A stretch of DNA of 16,530 nucleotides from Ignavibacteriales bacterium (GCA_027349615.1 DAIEML010000019.1:1-16530); one strand, 5' to 3'. Shown: positions 1 to 8,055, counted from the stretch's first letter. The notes: generated by a model not told the origin, from the letters alone. Program-made: numbers and translations.

Positions 1-1
1 T

Positions 2-247
2 AGGAAGGAAGCCTTTGGAATAAGGGATCACAAAGACTCAGTTGATAAAATATCAATAACACGGCCTAACAAAGAATTTGTAAAAATAAAATCCGCAAAA
101 GATTTACAAACATTGAATATTGATGATTTAGATGTTCATCAGCTTAGGCACCTTGCTAGAAGTATTGAAGGATTTCCAATCCAAGGCAGAGAAATTTCCA
201 GAGCTAATAGAAAAGAATTAGTTGAACATTTTAAAAGTTTAATTTAA
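2..247 (+). CDS. C-terminal end of an unidentified protein (partial at the left edge)
   Basis: An open frame enters from the left edge and ends at a TAA at 245-247, giving the last 81 residues of a protein whose start is outside the window. I do not recognise the family. The tail is charged and hydrophilic, with no membrane segment. Its last 40 or so residues (LDVHQLRHLARSIEG, then ISRANRKELVEHF) have the Leu/Lys/Arg spacing of small helix-extended-loop-helix modules such as Rho-N or SAP-like domains, which often bind nucleic acids. That resemblance is by eye only. A strong terminator follows 46 bases after the stop, so this is the last gene of its transcript and probably not co-transcribed with the YbbR gene. 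Confidence 0.7.
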   Translation, partial: RKEAFGIRDHKDSVDKISITRPNKEFVKIKSAKDLQTLNIDDLDVHQLRHLARSIEGFPIQGREISRANRKELVEHFKSLI

Positions 248-293
248 CTCATTCTATAAATTTAAAATTTATATAATCTTTTTTGCATAACTT

Positions 294-318
294 AACTCCA
301 CAAGCGTGGAGTTTTTTT
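294..318 (+). terminator. Rho-independent terminator after the left-edge gene
   Basis: Eight base pairs form between 294-301 (AACTCCAC) and 306-313 (GTGGAGTT) around a four-base loop (AAGC). A run of seven T follows directly at 312-318. This is a textbook intrinsic terminator for the gene ending at 247. It lies 23 bases before the YbbR start, so the next gene needs its own promoter or read-through. Confidence 0.9.
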
Positions 319-340
319 ATTTTTCTTTTATATTTGAAGC

Positions 341-1252
341 ATGAAGAAAAATTTCCATATAATAATAATATCATTTTTATTCTCAGTTATTTTATGGGTC
401 TCCATTTCGCTTTCTAACGATTTTTACGCCACTTTTGAATTTCCAGTAAAGTTAATTGATTTTCCTGAGGGTTATACAACTGGTTCGTTATCTCAACAAA
501 AAATTTCTGTGAAAGTAAAAGGAAAAGGATGGAAACTTATTAGCGTCATATTATCTTCAGAAGCAAACTACGTAATTCCTGTAGGGAAAAAAATTGGGAA
601 GCGATCAATAAATCTTTATAATTTTCTGGTTGAAAACCAATGGTTGACCTCTGATAATGAAGTAATTAATATTTCTCCCGATACTCTTTCTTTTTTTGTT
701 GAAAAAATTTCTTATAAAAAATTACCAGTTAAGCCTGAACTAAATTTAAATTTTAAAGATGGATACGGGCTTGCTTCAAAAATAATAGTAGAACCAGATT
801 CAGTAGTAGTATTTGGGCCAACTAGTTATCTTAATAGCTTGGATTATATTCCAACAGAAAATATTGATTATAGTAATCTCAATAGCAAAAGGACAGAAAT
901 CATTCCATTAAAAAATATTTTTGGAATGAGATACGCCCATAAAAATGTAAATGTAACTCTTGATATTCAGAAAATTGTTGATAAAAATATTGTTAATGTC
1001 CTGGTTAAAATTTTAGATGTTCCAAGAGATAGAAATGTGCTGCTCTTACCAAATAGAATTAATATTGGAGTTCGCGGTGGAATTGATGTCCTTGGAAAAT
1101 TAGACACAAGTGAAGTAAATGCTTTTGTAAATTACAGAGAAGTTGTGTTAGATACATTAGGCAGCGTTCCACCTCATGTTGAACTACCTGAAAACACAAC
1201 TTTGTTATATTTTAAACCCGAGCGCTTAAAATATATAATTAAAAAATTTTGA
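341..1252 (+). CDS. YbbR-like domain protein, membrane anchored
   Basis: The product is 303 residues long. An uncleaved N-terminal membrane segment (about residues 6-24, IIIISFLFSVILWVSISLS) is followed by an all-beta envelope part. Residues around 27-65 (FEFPVKLIDFPEGY, then ISVKVKGKGWKLI) match the start of YbbR repeats, and further YbbR-like strands follow (for example VVVFGPTSYLNSL). YbbR proteins in other bacteria accompany the diadenylate cyclase CdaA and modulate c-di-AMP synthesis; no cdaA is visible in this window. The ATG at 341 has no clear Shine-Dalgarno sequence. It stands 83 bases before tmk on the same strand, so co-transcription with tmk is possible. The family assignment is firm, but its role here is inferred. 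Confidence 0.8.
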   Translation: MKKNFHIIIISFLFSVILWVSISLSNDFYATFEFPVKLIDFPEGYTTGSLSQQKISVKVKGKGWKLISVILSSEANYVIPVGKKIGKRSINLYNFLVENQWLTSDNEVINISPDTLSFFVEKISYKKLPVKPELNLNFKDGYGLASKIIVEPDSVVVFGPTSYLNSLDYIPTENIDYSNLNSKRTEIIPLKNIFGMRYAHKNVNVTLDIQKIVDKNIVNVLVKILDVPRDRNVLLLPNRINIGVRGGIDVLGKLDTSEVNAFVNYREVVLDTLGSVPPHVELPENTTLLYFKPERLKYIIKKF

Positions 1253-1335
1253 AATAAATTTTTGTAAACTTTTTAAGCTGACTTGCACAGATAAATTGAA
1301 AATATTTTATAAAATAGATTACACAATACAAAAAA

Positions 1336-1962
1336 ATGTTTATATCTTTTGAAGGAATCGACTTTAGTGGAAAATCTACTCAAGTAGAGTTATTAAAAAA
1401 TTATCTATTAGCTCAAAATAAAAATGTGGAAATAATTAGAGAACCTGGCGGAACAGAGATTTCTGAACTTGTTCGCTCAATTCTACTCGATAAATCTCAC
1501 AACAAAATGTTTATGGAGACGGAAATTTTTTTATTTTCTGCCAGCCGTGCGCAATTAGTTAGAGAAAAAATTCGTCCTTATATAGAAAAAGGAATTTATG
1601 TAATTTCGGACCGCTTTCATGATTCTACAACTGCATATCAAGGATTTGGAAGAGGAATTAATTTAGATTCTGTAGCGCACATCAATAAACTTGCTGTGGG
1701 CAGCACAATACCTGATATCACTTTTTTTATTGATATTCCAGTTGAAGAAGCTGAAAAAAGAAAAAGTATTAGACAAAATTTAGAATTAGATAGAATTGAA
1801 ATTTCCAATCTTGATTTTTATAAAAGAGTTAGAGAAGGATACTTATTCTTGGCGAATAATGAAAAGCGATTCAAAGCAATTGATGGCACATTAAATGAGA
1901 AAGAAATTCATAAATTAATTATAAAAGAGTTGAAAGAATTTGAAAGCAAGGTGAATGTATGA
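1336..1962 (+). CDS. tmk: Thymidylate (dTMP) kinase
   Basis: This 208-residue enzyme phosphorylates dTMP to dTDP with ATP in the cytoplasm, the last specific step of dTTP synthesis. The P-loop is at residues 7-15 (GIDFSGKST). The dTMP-binding segment REPGGTEISE is at 35-44. The DR[YFH] motif is at 92-94 (DRF) followed by DSTTAYQG. The LID region around 140-155 carries several Arg/Lys and ends in LDRIE. The length is normal for bacterial Tmk. The residue after GID is Phe10, where bacterial enzymes usually have Gly and eukaryotic ones Arg. The stop overlaps the next start (ATGA at 1959-1962), suggesting translational coupling to the S41 protease gene. Confidence 0.95.
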   Translation: MFISFEGIDFSGKSTQVELLKNYLLAQNKNVEIIREPGGTEISELVRSILLDKSHNKMFMETEIFLFSASRAQLVREKIRPYIEKGIYVISDRFHDSTTAYQGFGRGINLDSVAHINKLAVGSTIPDITFFIDIPVEEAEKRKSIRQNLELDRIEISNLDFYKRVREGYLFLANNEKRFKAIDGTLNEKEIHKLIIKELKEFESKVNV

Positions 1963-3611
1963 TCAGAAAAAATCTTTCTAAGTTAATCTTAGCAGGTTTT
2001 GTAATAATAATCTTTTCTGGATTTTTTACCGGCGAGAACGATATCTATTTCCAAATAAATAAGAATATAGATCTCTTTGGTAGAATTTATAAGGAAGTAA
2101 CTTTTAATTATGTAGATAAAATTGATCCAGAAGAATTTATGCGTGCTGGGATTAGAGGAATGCTTGGTTCGCTGGATCCTTACACAATTTTTATTGATGA
2201 AAATAAAAAAGAAGATTTTGATCTTATTACAAACGGTAAATACGGTGGCGTTGGAATATCGATTGGAGTTAGAGGAAATAAAGTTACTATCATTGAAGTA
2301 ATGGATGGATACTCAGCTCAAAAGCAAGGTTTAAGAGTTGGTGATGTCCTGGTTGAAGCAGCTGGACAAAAGATTACTCCGGAAAATGTTGATGATATTT
2401 CATCTTTGGTTAAAGGAAAACCAGGGAGTATTGTTAATTTGAAAGTACTAAGAAATGGAGATAAAGATACACTAAGTTTGAATCTTGTTAGAGAAGAAAT
2501 AAAAGTAAAAAGCTTGGCTTATTATGGTTTCTATCCGCCGAATAGTAATAATGTTTATCTTAAAGTAACCAGCTTCAGCAGATCTGCAAGTGATGAAGTG
2601 TTAAAAGCTTTAAAAGAACTTAAATCGAAAAGAGAAATAAAATCAGTCGTGCTAGATCTTCGTAATAACCCTGGCGGCCTTTTAGATGTAGCAGTTAATA
2701 TTTGTGAAAATTTCTTACCTAAAAATTCTTTGGTTGTTTCAACTAAAGGAAGAGATGAAGCAAGTAAGAAAAGTTATTATTCAGACCAAGAACCTTTGTT
2801 GGGTAATGCTAGGTTAGCAGTATTAATAAATGGTAATTCAGCATCTGCATCTGAAATTGTTTCTGGCGCAATTCAAGATCACGATAGAGGTGTTTTGATT
2901 GGGACTAAATCATTTGGAAAAGGTTTAGTACAAACTATTACTCCGCTGGATTATAATACCTCAATCAAAATTACTACTGCCAAGTATTATACGCCAAGCG
3001 GAAGATGTATTCAAAAGATTGATTATGCGGCAAACAATAAAGCAGTATCCGAAATCGATACTGTTATAAAATCTTCATTCCTTACTGATCATAAAAGAAT
3101 TGTATTCAGCGCCGGTGGTATTACACCAGATTCAACCGTAAAAGAAATTTCAGAAGGCGATATTGTAAATGATCTTTTAGCAAAGGGAATGTTTTTCCAA
3201 TTTGCTGATCATTATTATTATTTAAATCCTAATGAGAATTTTAGTTCATTGAATAATGAAACTTTATTTGATGATTTTCAAAAATATCTTAGTGAACAGA
3301 AATATAAATTTCATTCTCTTGCTGAAGAACAGATAAATCATTTGCTTGCAGAAGTTAATAATAGAAAAACTGATAAAAACATTTCTGAAGGATTATCTAA
3401 AATTAAAACAGAATTTGAAAGACTTGGTAATAGCGAATTAAAAATTTATAAGAACGAAGTTATCAATGAAATAAAAGCTGAACTTGCCTCACGATATATT
3501 GGCATTGATGGTAAGGTCCAAGAAGAATTATCAAATGATATTCAATTCCAAACCGCACTAAAAATTATTGCAGATACTTTAACCTATAATAAATTGTTAA
3601 ATATTAATTGA
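1959..3611 (+). CDS. S41 family carboxy-terminal processing protease (Ctp/Prc-like)
   Basis: This 550-residue envelope serine protease has an N-terminal membrane segment or signal anchor (about 9-22) and an N-terminal helical region (33-90) with SLDPYTIFI. A PDZ domain spans about 93-180 (GGVGISIGV, GLRVGDVLVEAAG) and the S41 catalytic domain about 185-350. The Ser/Lys dyad fits Ser296 in NGNSASASEI and Lys321 in SFGKGLVQ, with Gln325. The 25-residue Ser-Lys spacing equals that of E. coli Prc and B. subtilis CtpB. The roughly 180-residue C-terminal tail is Lys/Glu-rich and mostly helical. Such proteases cut C-termini of periplasmic proteins; the substrate is unknown here. An AAGGTG ribosome binding site (1948-1953) lies inside the end of tmk, 5 bases before the ATG, and the starts and stops overlap by 4 bases on both sides. 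Confidence 0.93.
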   Translation: MIRKNLSKLILAGFVIIIFSGFFTGENDIYFQINKNIDLFGRIYKEVTFNYVDKIDPEEFMRAGIRGMLGSLDPYTIFIDENKKEDFDLITNGKYGGVGISIGVRGNKVTIIEVMDGYSAQKQGLRVGDVLVEAAGQKITPENVDDISSLVKGKPGSIVNLKVLRNGDKDTLSLNLVREEIKVKSLAYYGFYPPNSNNVYLKVTSFSRSASDEVLKALKELKSKREIKSVVLDLRNNPGGLLDVAVNICENFLPKNSLVVSTKGRDEASKKSYYSDQEPLLGNARLAVLINGNSASASEIVSGAIQDHDRGVLIGTKSFGKGLVQTITPLDYNTSIKITTAKYYTPSGRCIQKIDYAANNKAVSEIDTVIKSSFLTDHKRIVFSAGGITPDSTVKEISEGDIVNDLLAKGMFFQFADHYYYLNPNENFSSLNNETLFDDFQKYLSEQKYKFHSLAEEQINHLLAEVNNRKTDKNISEGLSKIKTEFERLGNSELKIYKNEVINEIKAELASRYIGIDGKVQEELSNDIQFQTALKIIADTLTYNKLLNIN

Positions 3612-4423
3612 GCTTTATCGTAATTTCGATTTTATTTTTTATAACTGGGCTATTTACTGGAATATTAGCAGGTATGCTTGGAATTGGCGGGGGATTAATC
3701 TTTGTTCCAATTCTTTATTTGCTTCTTCCATTTACTCCAATTGATAAAGCACAAATATCGTATATCGCAATCGGGACATCTTTATTTTCGGCAGCAATTA
3801 CTTCAATTAGCTCCGGTGCCAACCATTATTTAGCAAAAAATGTTGAGAAGAGAAAAGCATTATTCCTAGCAATCGGAAGTGTCATTTCTTCCATTATCGC
3901 TTCGTTCCTTGTAATAAAGGTAGAACCATTTTATCTAAAATTAATATTTGGATTAGTTTTTGTAATCATCTCTGTCAAAATGTTTTCTGAGCGGAATAGC
4001 AAGAACAAGAAACAAATTAAAGATACGATAATTCTTCACGAATATTTTGCAATTTTCTTTGGATTCTTAATCGGAATTTTTGCTGCATTTACTGGTTTAG
4101 GCGGAGGAATTTTGTTTGTTCCGGTTTTAACTTTTTTATTTGGAGTAAATATTAAAAAAGCTATTGGAACTTCTTCGTTAGTAATTAGCATTACTGGAGT
4201 CGCAGCAGCGTCAGCTTATGCAACTCATATTCCTAAAGGTTCAATCGCTCCTTTTCAATTTGGATATATTTATTTTGTTGCAGGGTTGCCATTGTCAATA
4301 GGCGCTGCAATTGGTGCGATTAAAGGAGTGAAGATTGTACTTGGTTCGTCATCAGAAAAAATAAAAAAAATATTTTCTATCCTTTTAGTATTAATTGTTG
4401 TTAAGATTTTACTAGGAATATAA
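3608..4423 (+). CDS. TauE/SafE (TSUP) family permease
   Basis: This is a 271-residue polytopic inner-membrane protein with the internal duplication of the TSUP family. The first repeat carries GMLGIGGGLIFVPIL near residues 22-36 and the second TGLGGGILFVPVLTF near 162-176, each followed by a conserved AIGTSL/AIGTSSLV segment. About eight membrane helices are evident. Family members export or import sulfite, sulfoacetate or other small organosulfur anions, but the substrate cannot be read from sequence. The TTG at 3608 is chosen because an in-frame TAA lies directly before it (3605-3607), and the next ATG (3674) would remove the first membrane helix. TTGA overlaps the stop of the protease gene by 4 bases, so translation is probably coupled; no Shine-Dalgarno sequence is seen. 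Confidence 0.88.
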   Translation: MSFIVISILFFITGLFTGILAGMLGIGGGLIFVPILYLLLPFTPIDKAQISYIAIGTSLFSAAITSISSGANHYLAKNVEKRKALFLAIGSVISSIIASFLVIKVEPFYLKLIFGLVFVIISVKMFSERNSKNKKQIKDTIILHEYFAIFFGFLIGIFAAFTGLGGGILFVPVLTFLFGVNIKKAIGTSSLVISITGVAAASAYATHIPKGSIAPFQFGYIYFVAGLPLSIGAAIGAIKGVKIVLGSSSEKIKKIFSILLVLIVVKILLGI

Positions 4424-4533
4424 AGTTCATTTAGTTTCTTTCACTTTAGGAAAATTTAACTATTTTAAATAAAAAAATATTTCATATATTCACACCTTCA
4501 ATTCAGCAAATCATTTAAAAGTATTATTTAGTT

Positions 4534-5742
4534 ATGAATCCTTGGCGCGTATTAAAAGACTTGCCTAAAAATATGTGGACGCTTTTTGCTGCCACTCTTA
4601 TTAACCGTTCAGGTACAATGGTTCTTCCTTTTCTTGCGGTTTATTTAACTCAAAAAGTTGGTATATCGCCAGCAAAAGCCGGATTAGTTTTAACGTTTTA
4701 CGGATTGGGTGCATTATTCACCTCGCCGATTATTGGAAGAGTTAGTGATAGAATTGGTGCATTAAGAATTATGAAATTTTCATTAATAATTTCTGGAATT
4801 GTAATGTTCGCTTATTCATTTTTCCAAAATTATTATATGATTATTGCTATTACATTCATAATGTCAATAATAAGTGAAGCTTTTCGTCCAGCAAATCTTT
4901 CTTTGATTTCAGAAATTGTTAACCCAAATCAGCGGCGCCCCGCTTATGCCTTAAATCGGTTAGCAATAAATATCGGGATGAGCATTGGTCCGGTAGTTGG
5001 AGGATTTTTAGCGCTTATAAATTTCCATATTTTATTTTATGTAGATGGAATTACTTCAATATTGGCCGGATTGTTTTTAATTTTTAATTATAAGGAAGAA
5101 AAACTAACTCATATAAAAGATAAAAGGACTTATGCAAATGTTACAGCCAGTATTAAAAAGCAAAACATATTTTTTGACAGCAGACTTTTATATTTTCTTT
5201 TAGCGTTACTTCCAATAGTTATGGTTTATTTTCAACATCAAGCGGCTATGCCGGTATTTTTAGTCCAAGAACTTCACTTTTCTGCGGCAACTTATGGAAT
5301 TTTATTTACTATAAATACTGTATTAATAATTTTAGTTGAAGTCCCGTTAAATAATTCTTTAACTCATTGGTCTGATAAAAAACTTTTATCGATTGGATCT
5401 ATATTATGTGGAATTGGTTTTGGCGCAATGGCTTTTACAAAAGATATTTATAGTATTGCATTAAGCATTGTTATTTGGACATTCGCCGAAATGATTATTT
5501 TCCCAACAAGTTCTGCATACATGTCTGAGATCGCACCTAAAGATCGAAGAGGTGAATACATGGGCATTTATCAATCTGGATTTAATTTAGCTTATACTAT
5601 TGGTCCTTGGTTAGGCACAGCTGTTCTTGAAAATTTTGGTTCTACAACATTATGGATTGGTACTTTTTTCTTCGGAGTAATTTCAGCCATTTTAATGTTG
5701 GGATTAAAACCAAAACCAGATCTGGTTGAAGGTAATATTTGA
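4534..5742 (+). CDS. Major facilitator superfamily transporter
   Basis: The 402-residue protein has about twelve hydrophobic segments, as expected for an MFS antiporter. MFS motif A lies in the loop between helices 2 and 3 (residues 68-75, GRVSDRIG). A central hydrophilic loop around 190-215 separates the two six-helix halves. The N-terminal start (NPWRVLKDLPKNMWTLFAATLINRSG) and overall layout resemble MdtH/drug-efflux-type MFS members. The substrate is unknown. It is separated from the upstream permease by 110 bases with no recognisable terminator, and from the downstream gene by a long non-coding gap, so it may be monocistronic. I see no clear Shine-Dalgarno sequence before the ATG. Confidence 0.88.
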   Translation: MNPWRVLKDLPKNMWTLFAATLINRSGTMVLPFLAVYLTQKVGISPAKAGLVLTFYGLGALFTSPIIGRVSDRIGALRIMKFSLIISGIVMFAYSFFQNYYMIIAITFIMSIISEAFRPANLSLISEIVNPNQRRPAYALNRLAINIGMSIGPVVGGFLALINFHILFYVDGITSILAGLFLIFNYKEEKLTHIKDKRTYANVTASIKKQNIFFDSRLLYFLLALLPIVMVYFQHQAAMPVFLVQELHFSAATYGILFTINTVLIILVEVPLNNSLTHWSDKKLLSIGSILCGIGFGAMAFTKDIYSIALSIVIWTFAEMIIFPTSSAYMSEIAPKDRRGEYMGIYQSGFNLAYTIGPWLGTAVLENFGSTTLWIGTFFFGVISAILMLGLKPKPDLVEGNI

Positions 5743-5759
5743 ATTATAAATTTTAGTCG

Positions 5760-5781
5760 ATTCATTTTCTAATTAATGAAT
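5760..5781. terminator. Possible weak terminator hairpin after the MFS gene
   Basis: ATTCATT at 5760-5766 pairs with AATGAAT at 5775-5781 over an eight-base loop, followed by a T-rich tract (5784-5791). The stem is mostly A-T pairs, so it would be weak, but its place 18 bases after the MFS stop fits transcription termination. Confidence 0.35.
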
Positions 5782-5803
5782 TCTTTATTTTCGCAAAAGC
5801 ATT

Positions 5804-5824
5804 TTTTACTTTTTAAAAGTAAAA
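5804..5824. repeat. Near-perfect AT-rich palindrome
   Basis: Ten bases at 5804-5813 (TTTTACTTTT) are the exact reverse complement of 5815-5824 (AAAAGTAAAA), with a single T in the middle. It may be a dyad operator or, being preceded and followed by A/T runs, a bidirectional terminator. Palindromes of this base content also occur by chance in AT-rich DNA. Confidence 0.45.
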
Positions 5825-6044
5825 TTGATGAGTAATAATCTCTCTTCATTTTAAAAAAATAATATGTGTAAATTTAACACGAATTTTTTTCATCTCTTTT
5901 AAAACACTTTTAAAATAATAGATTAAGAGAATTAAGCCTGAAAGAAAAATCAACCAGGCGTTTCTCATATGTCTCCAGGCACTTTAACAAATCTGTATTA
6001 AACAAAAAATTGTTAAAACTTGTCAAATTGCATCAACGATTGGA

Positions 6045-6059
6045 TGGCACGATTTTGCA
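6045..6059 (+). promoter_or_regulatory. Sigma-54-like promoter element, spacing one base short
   Basis: TGGCACG (6045-6051) followed by TTGCA (6055-6059) matches both boxes of the -24/-12 consensus (TGGCACG, N4, TTGCA). However, the GG-to-GC distance is 11 rather than the canonical 12 bases. Sigma-54 holoenzyme is strict about this spacing, so it may be non-functional, degenerate or coincidental. It lies about 100 bases before the T9SS cargo start, and GC-rich repeated words lie 65-110 bases upstream of it. Confidence 0.3.
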
Positions 6060-6157
6060 TTACAATTCTGTAAGATTTTTGAATAAAAACAATATTCACT
6101 GAAAATTTTTCAGATGGAAATAAAGATTTTTTAACAATCAATTATATAAGGTGCATT

Positions 6158-8035
6158 ATGAAATTATTTACGAGAATTATGTTTATTGCAGGTATTTTCC
6201 TGATGCTTGCAGTTCAAAGTTTTTCACAGCCAAATCCTCCAACAAATTTAACTGCTATTCAATCAAGTTGGCAGAATTATTTATTTGTAAAACTTGATTG
6301 GCATGGTTCTCAAACTGGGCCGATGATGAATAGTTCAGAATATAATATTTATAGAAAAGACGGCGCAATTGCCGATACTGGAAATTTTCATCGAATCGCT
6401 GAACGTATTCCAATGACAAGCTGGATTGATAAATTTATTCACAGAGGAAATACTTATTCATATTATGTAACGGCTGTTGATAGATCTGGAGAAAGTAAAG
6501 GTTCTGATACAGTTGAAGTTACTATTGATTCGAGTGTTGTAAGAGCAATAATAACCGGAACTTTAAAGAATAGTGTAAATAGCTCGGCAATAATCCATGG
6601 AAGAATTGCTTTCATTCCAGTATTTGGTTTTGGTATGACAATGACTTTCACTGATAGCACCGGGAATTTTTCAACTCATCTTTATCCTGGAACTTATTTA
6701 ATGTATGCTTCTGCCGATGGTTACTTCCCGGTATTTTATAATAATGTTTCGTTTATTAGGAATGCTGCAAGAATTACGGTCAAGTCAGGTGATAGTTTAG
6801 ATTTTAATTTAACTCTGCTGCCTCATACTCCTCCAATAAAATATGTTTTAAGCGGAACTGTAACTGACACTTTAGGAAACGGATTAAGATCTTGGATAGA
6901 AGTTTATAATGTATCACATAATTCTTATACAAGAAGATTTTTCCACACAGTTACAGACAGCGCGGGAAAATATTCTCTCAATGTTATTGGCGGAGATACA
7001 ATTATAGTTTATGCTCATTCATTCAATCATGATTATATCCCACAATTTTATAATGGAAAATCTAATTTTCTAACCGCAGATAGAATTGCTGTTGCTGGTG
7101 ATACTAGTGGAATTAATTTTATTCTAATGCATAAGCCGATTTATAACAATGGAATAAGTGGAATAGTAATGAATAGCGATAGTGTTGGTGTTCCTGCGAT
7201 TATTCATGCTATTAGAAAAGGTGATTTTGATGATCGCCATAAATATTCTACAATGACAGATTCTCTTGGCAATTATACTTTTGCTCATTTAATTCCAGGT
7301 GATTATATATTACTTGCAATTCCACAGAATGGATATAAACCAACTTATTTTAAATACGACGGAACACAAACAATGAAATGGACAGATGCTGATTCAGTGG
7401 TTGTTTCAACTTCCGGAGTTGTGAGTGGAATTAATTTTACAGTAAATGCTTTAGGAGATTCAGGAATGGTTTCGGTGAATGGATCAGTAAATGATAATTC
7501 TGGAAACCCGGTGGTTGGTGCATTTGTATATGCACAAGATGAAAATCAAAATATTTATTCATTTGGTGTAACGGATCAAAACGGTAATTATACAATTATG
7601 GGTCTTGTACCAGGTAATTATTCAGTATCATCTTCATCATACGGTTACAGTGATGCTCAAACTAGCAACATTTCACTTGATTATAGTACAAATTATTCAA
7701 CTTCAACTTCATTTACTTTAACACCTCAAACAGTTACTGAAGTAAGTACAAATAATAATCCAAGTGAAATTAAATCATTCGAGTTAAATCAGAATTATCC
7801 GAATCCATTTAATCCTTCTACAATTATAAACTATACTGTTCCAGTAGAAAGTAAAGTTGTATTAAAGGTATATAATATTCTTGGAAAAGAAGTAGCAACT
7901 TTAGTAAATGATGTAAAACAGGCTGGAAGTTATAATATTACTTTTAATGCTAGTAAATTAGCAAGCGGAGTATATTTCTACCAATTAAGTGCTGGCAATT
8001 TCGTCTCAACTAAAAAGCTTATCTTGATGAAATAG
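6158..8035 (+). CDS. Secreted multidomain protein with T9SS C-terminal sorting signal
   Basis: The 625-residue protein begins with a signal peptide ending near residue 24 (AVQSFSQ before PNPP). A fibronectin-III-like domain follows at about 27-123 (NLTAIQ, YNIYRKDG, YSYYVTAVDRSG). Then come four carboxypeptidase-regulatory-like beta modules at about 131-222, 229-325, 332-430 and 438-522. Each has a GTV/GSV start, a TDSxGNY/TDQNGNY turn and a PGxY strand. The C-terminal domain from about 541 has NYPNPFNPST, VYNILGKEVATLV and ASGVYFYQL, and ends KKLILMK, which is the Por/T9SS type A sorting domain. The protein should cross the outer membrane by T9SS and be attached or released at the surface. 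No catalytic motif is seen, so a structural or carbohydrate/protein-binding role is likely. AAGGTG at 6148-6153 sits 4 bases before the ATG. Confidence 0.9.
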   Translation: MKLFTRIMFIAGIFLMLAVQSFSQPNPPTNLTAIQSSWQNYLFVKLDWHGSQTGPMMNSSEYNIYRKDGAIADTGNFHRIAERIPMTSWIDKFIHRGNTYSYYVTAVDRSGESKGSDTVEVTIDSSVVRAIITGTLKNSVNSSAIIHGRIAFIPVFGFGMTMTFTDSTGNFSTHLYPGTYLMYASADGYFPVFYNNVSFIRNAARITVKSGDSLDFNLTLLPHTPPIKYVLSGTVTDTLGNGLRSWIEVYNVSHNSYTRRFFHTVTDSAGKYSLNVIGGDTIIVYAHSFNHDYIPQFYNGKSNFLTADRIAVAGDTSGINFILMHKPIYNNGISGIVMNSDSVGVPAIIHAIRKGDFDDRHKYSTMTDSLGNYTFAHLIPGDYILLAIPQNGYKPTYFKYDGTQTMKWTDADSVVVSTSGVVSGINFTVNALGDSGMVSVNGSVNDNSGNPVVGAFVYAQDENQNIYSFGVTDQNGNYTIMGLVPGNYSVSSSSYGYSDAQTSNISLDYSTNYSTSTSFTLTPQTVTEVSTNNNPSEIKSFELNQNYPNPFNPSTIINYTVPVESKVVLKVYNILGKEVATLVNDVKQAGSYNITFNASKLASGVYFYQLSAGNFVSTKKLILMK

Positions 8036-8055
8036 TTTAAGATAAATTTAACATT

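Larger units (their letters stand above)
5743..6157. other. 415-base non-coding region before the T9SS cargo gene
   Basis: No coding frame longer than about a dozen codons is present on the plus strand and none looks genuine. The 5' part holds AT-rich inverted repeats (5760-5781 and 5804-5824) that may end the MFS transcript. The middle holds three short GC-rich words, GCCTG at 5936-5940 and CAGGC at 5955-5959 and 5976-5980. The 3' part holds a sigma-54-like TGGCAC/TTGCA pair (6045-6059) and an AAGGTG ribosome binding site (6148-6153). The region is much longer than the other gaps here, which suggests regulatory content. Confidence 0.6.

Noticed and set aside
329..336. TATATTTG, a match to the Bacteroidota -7 promoter motif TAnnTTTG, four bases before the YbbR start
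   Set aside because: There is no TTG at the expected upstream distance and it would imply a leaderless mRNA. An eight-base AT-rich motif is expected by chance. A similar TAAATTTG at 16160-16167 before the dehydrogenase gene also lacks the upstream TTG.
6009..6138. Inverted pair ATTGTTAAAA (6009-6018) and TTTTAACAAT (6129-6138)
   Set aside because: The words are short, very AT-rich and 110 bases apart, and TTAACA occurs several more times nearby, so chance is the simplest explanation.
6463..6660. Minus-strand open frame inside the T9SS cargo gene
   Set aside because: It is antisense to a region encoding recognisable FN3 and carboxypeptidase-regulatory-like modules and has no supporting start signal.
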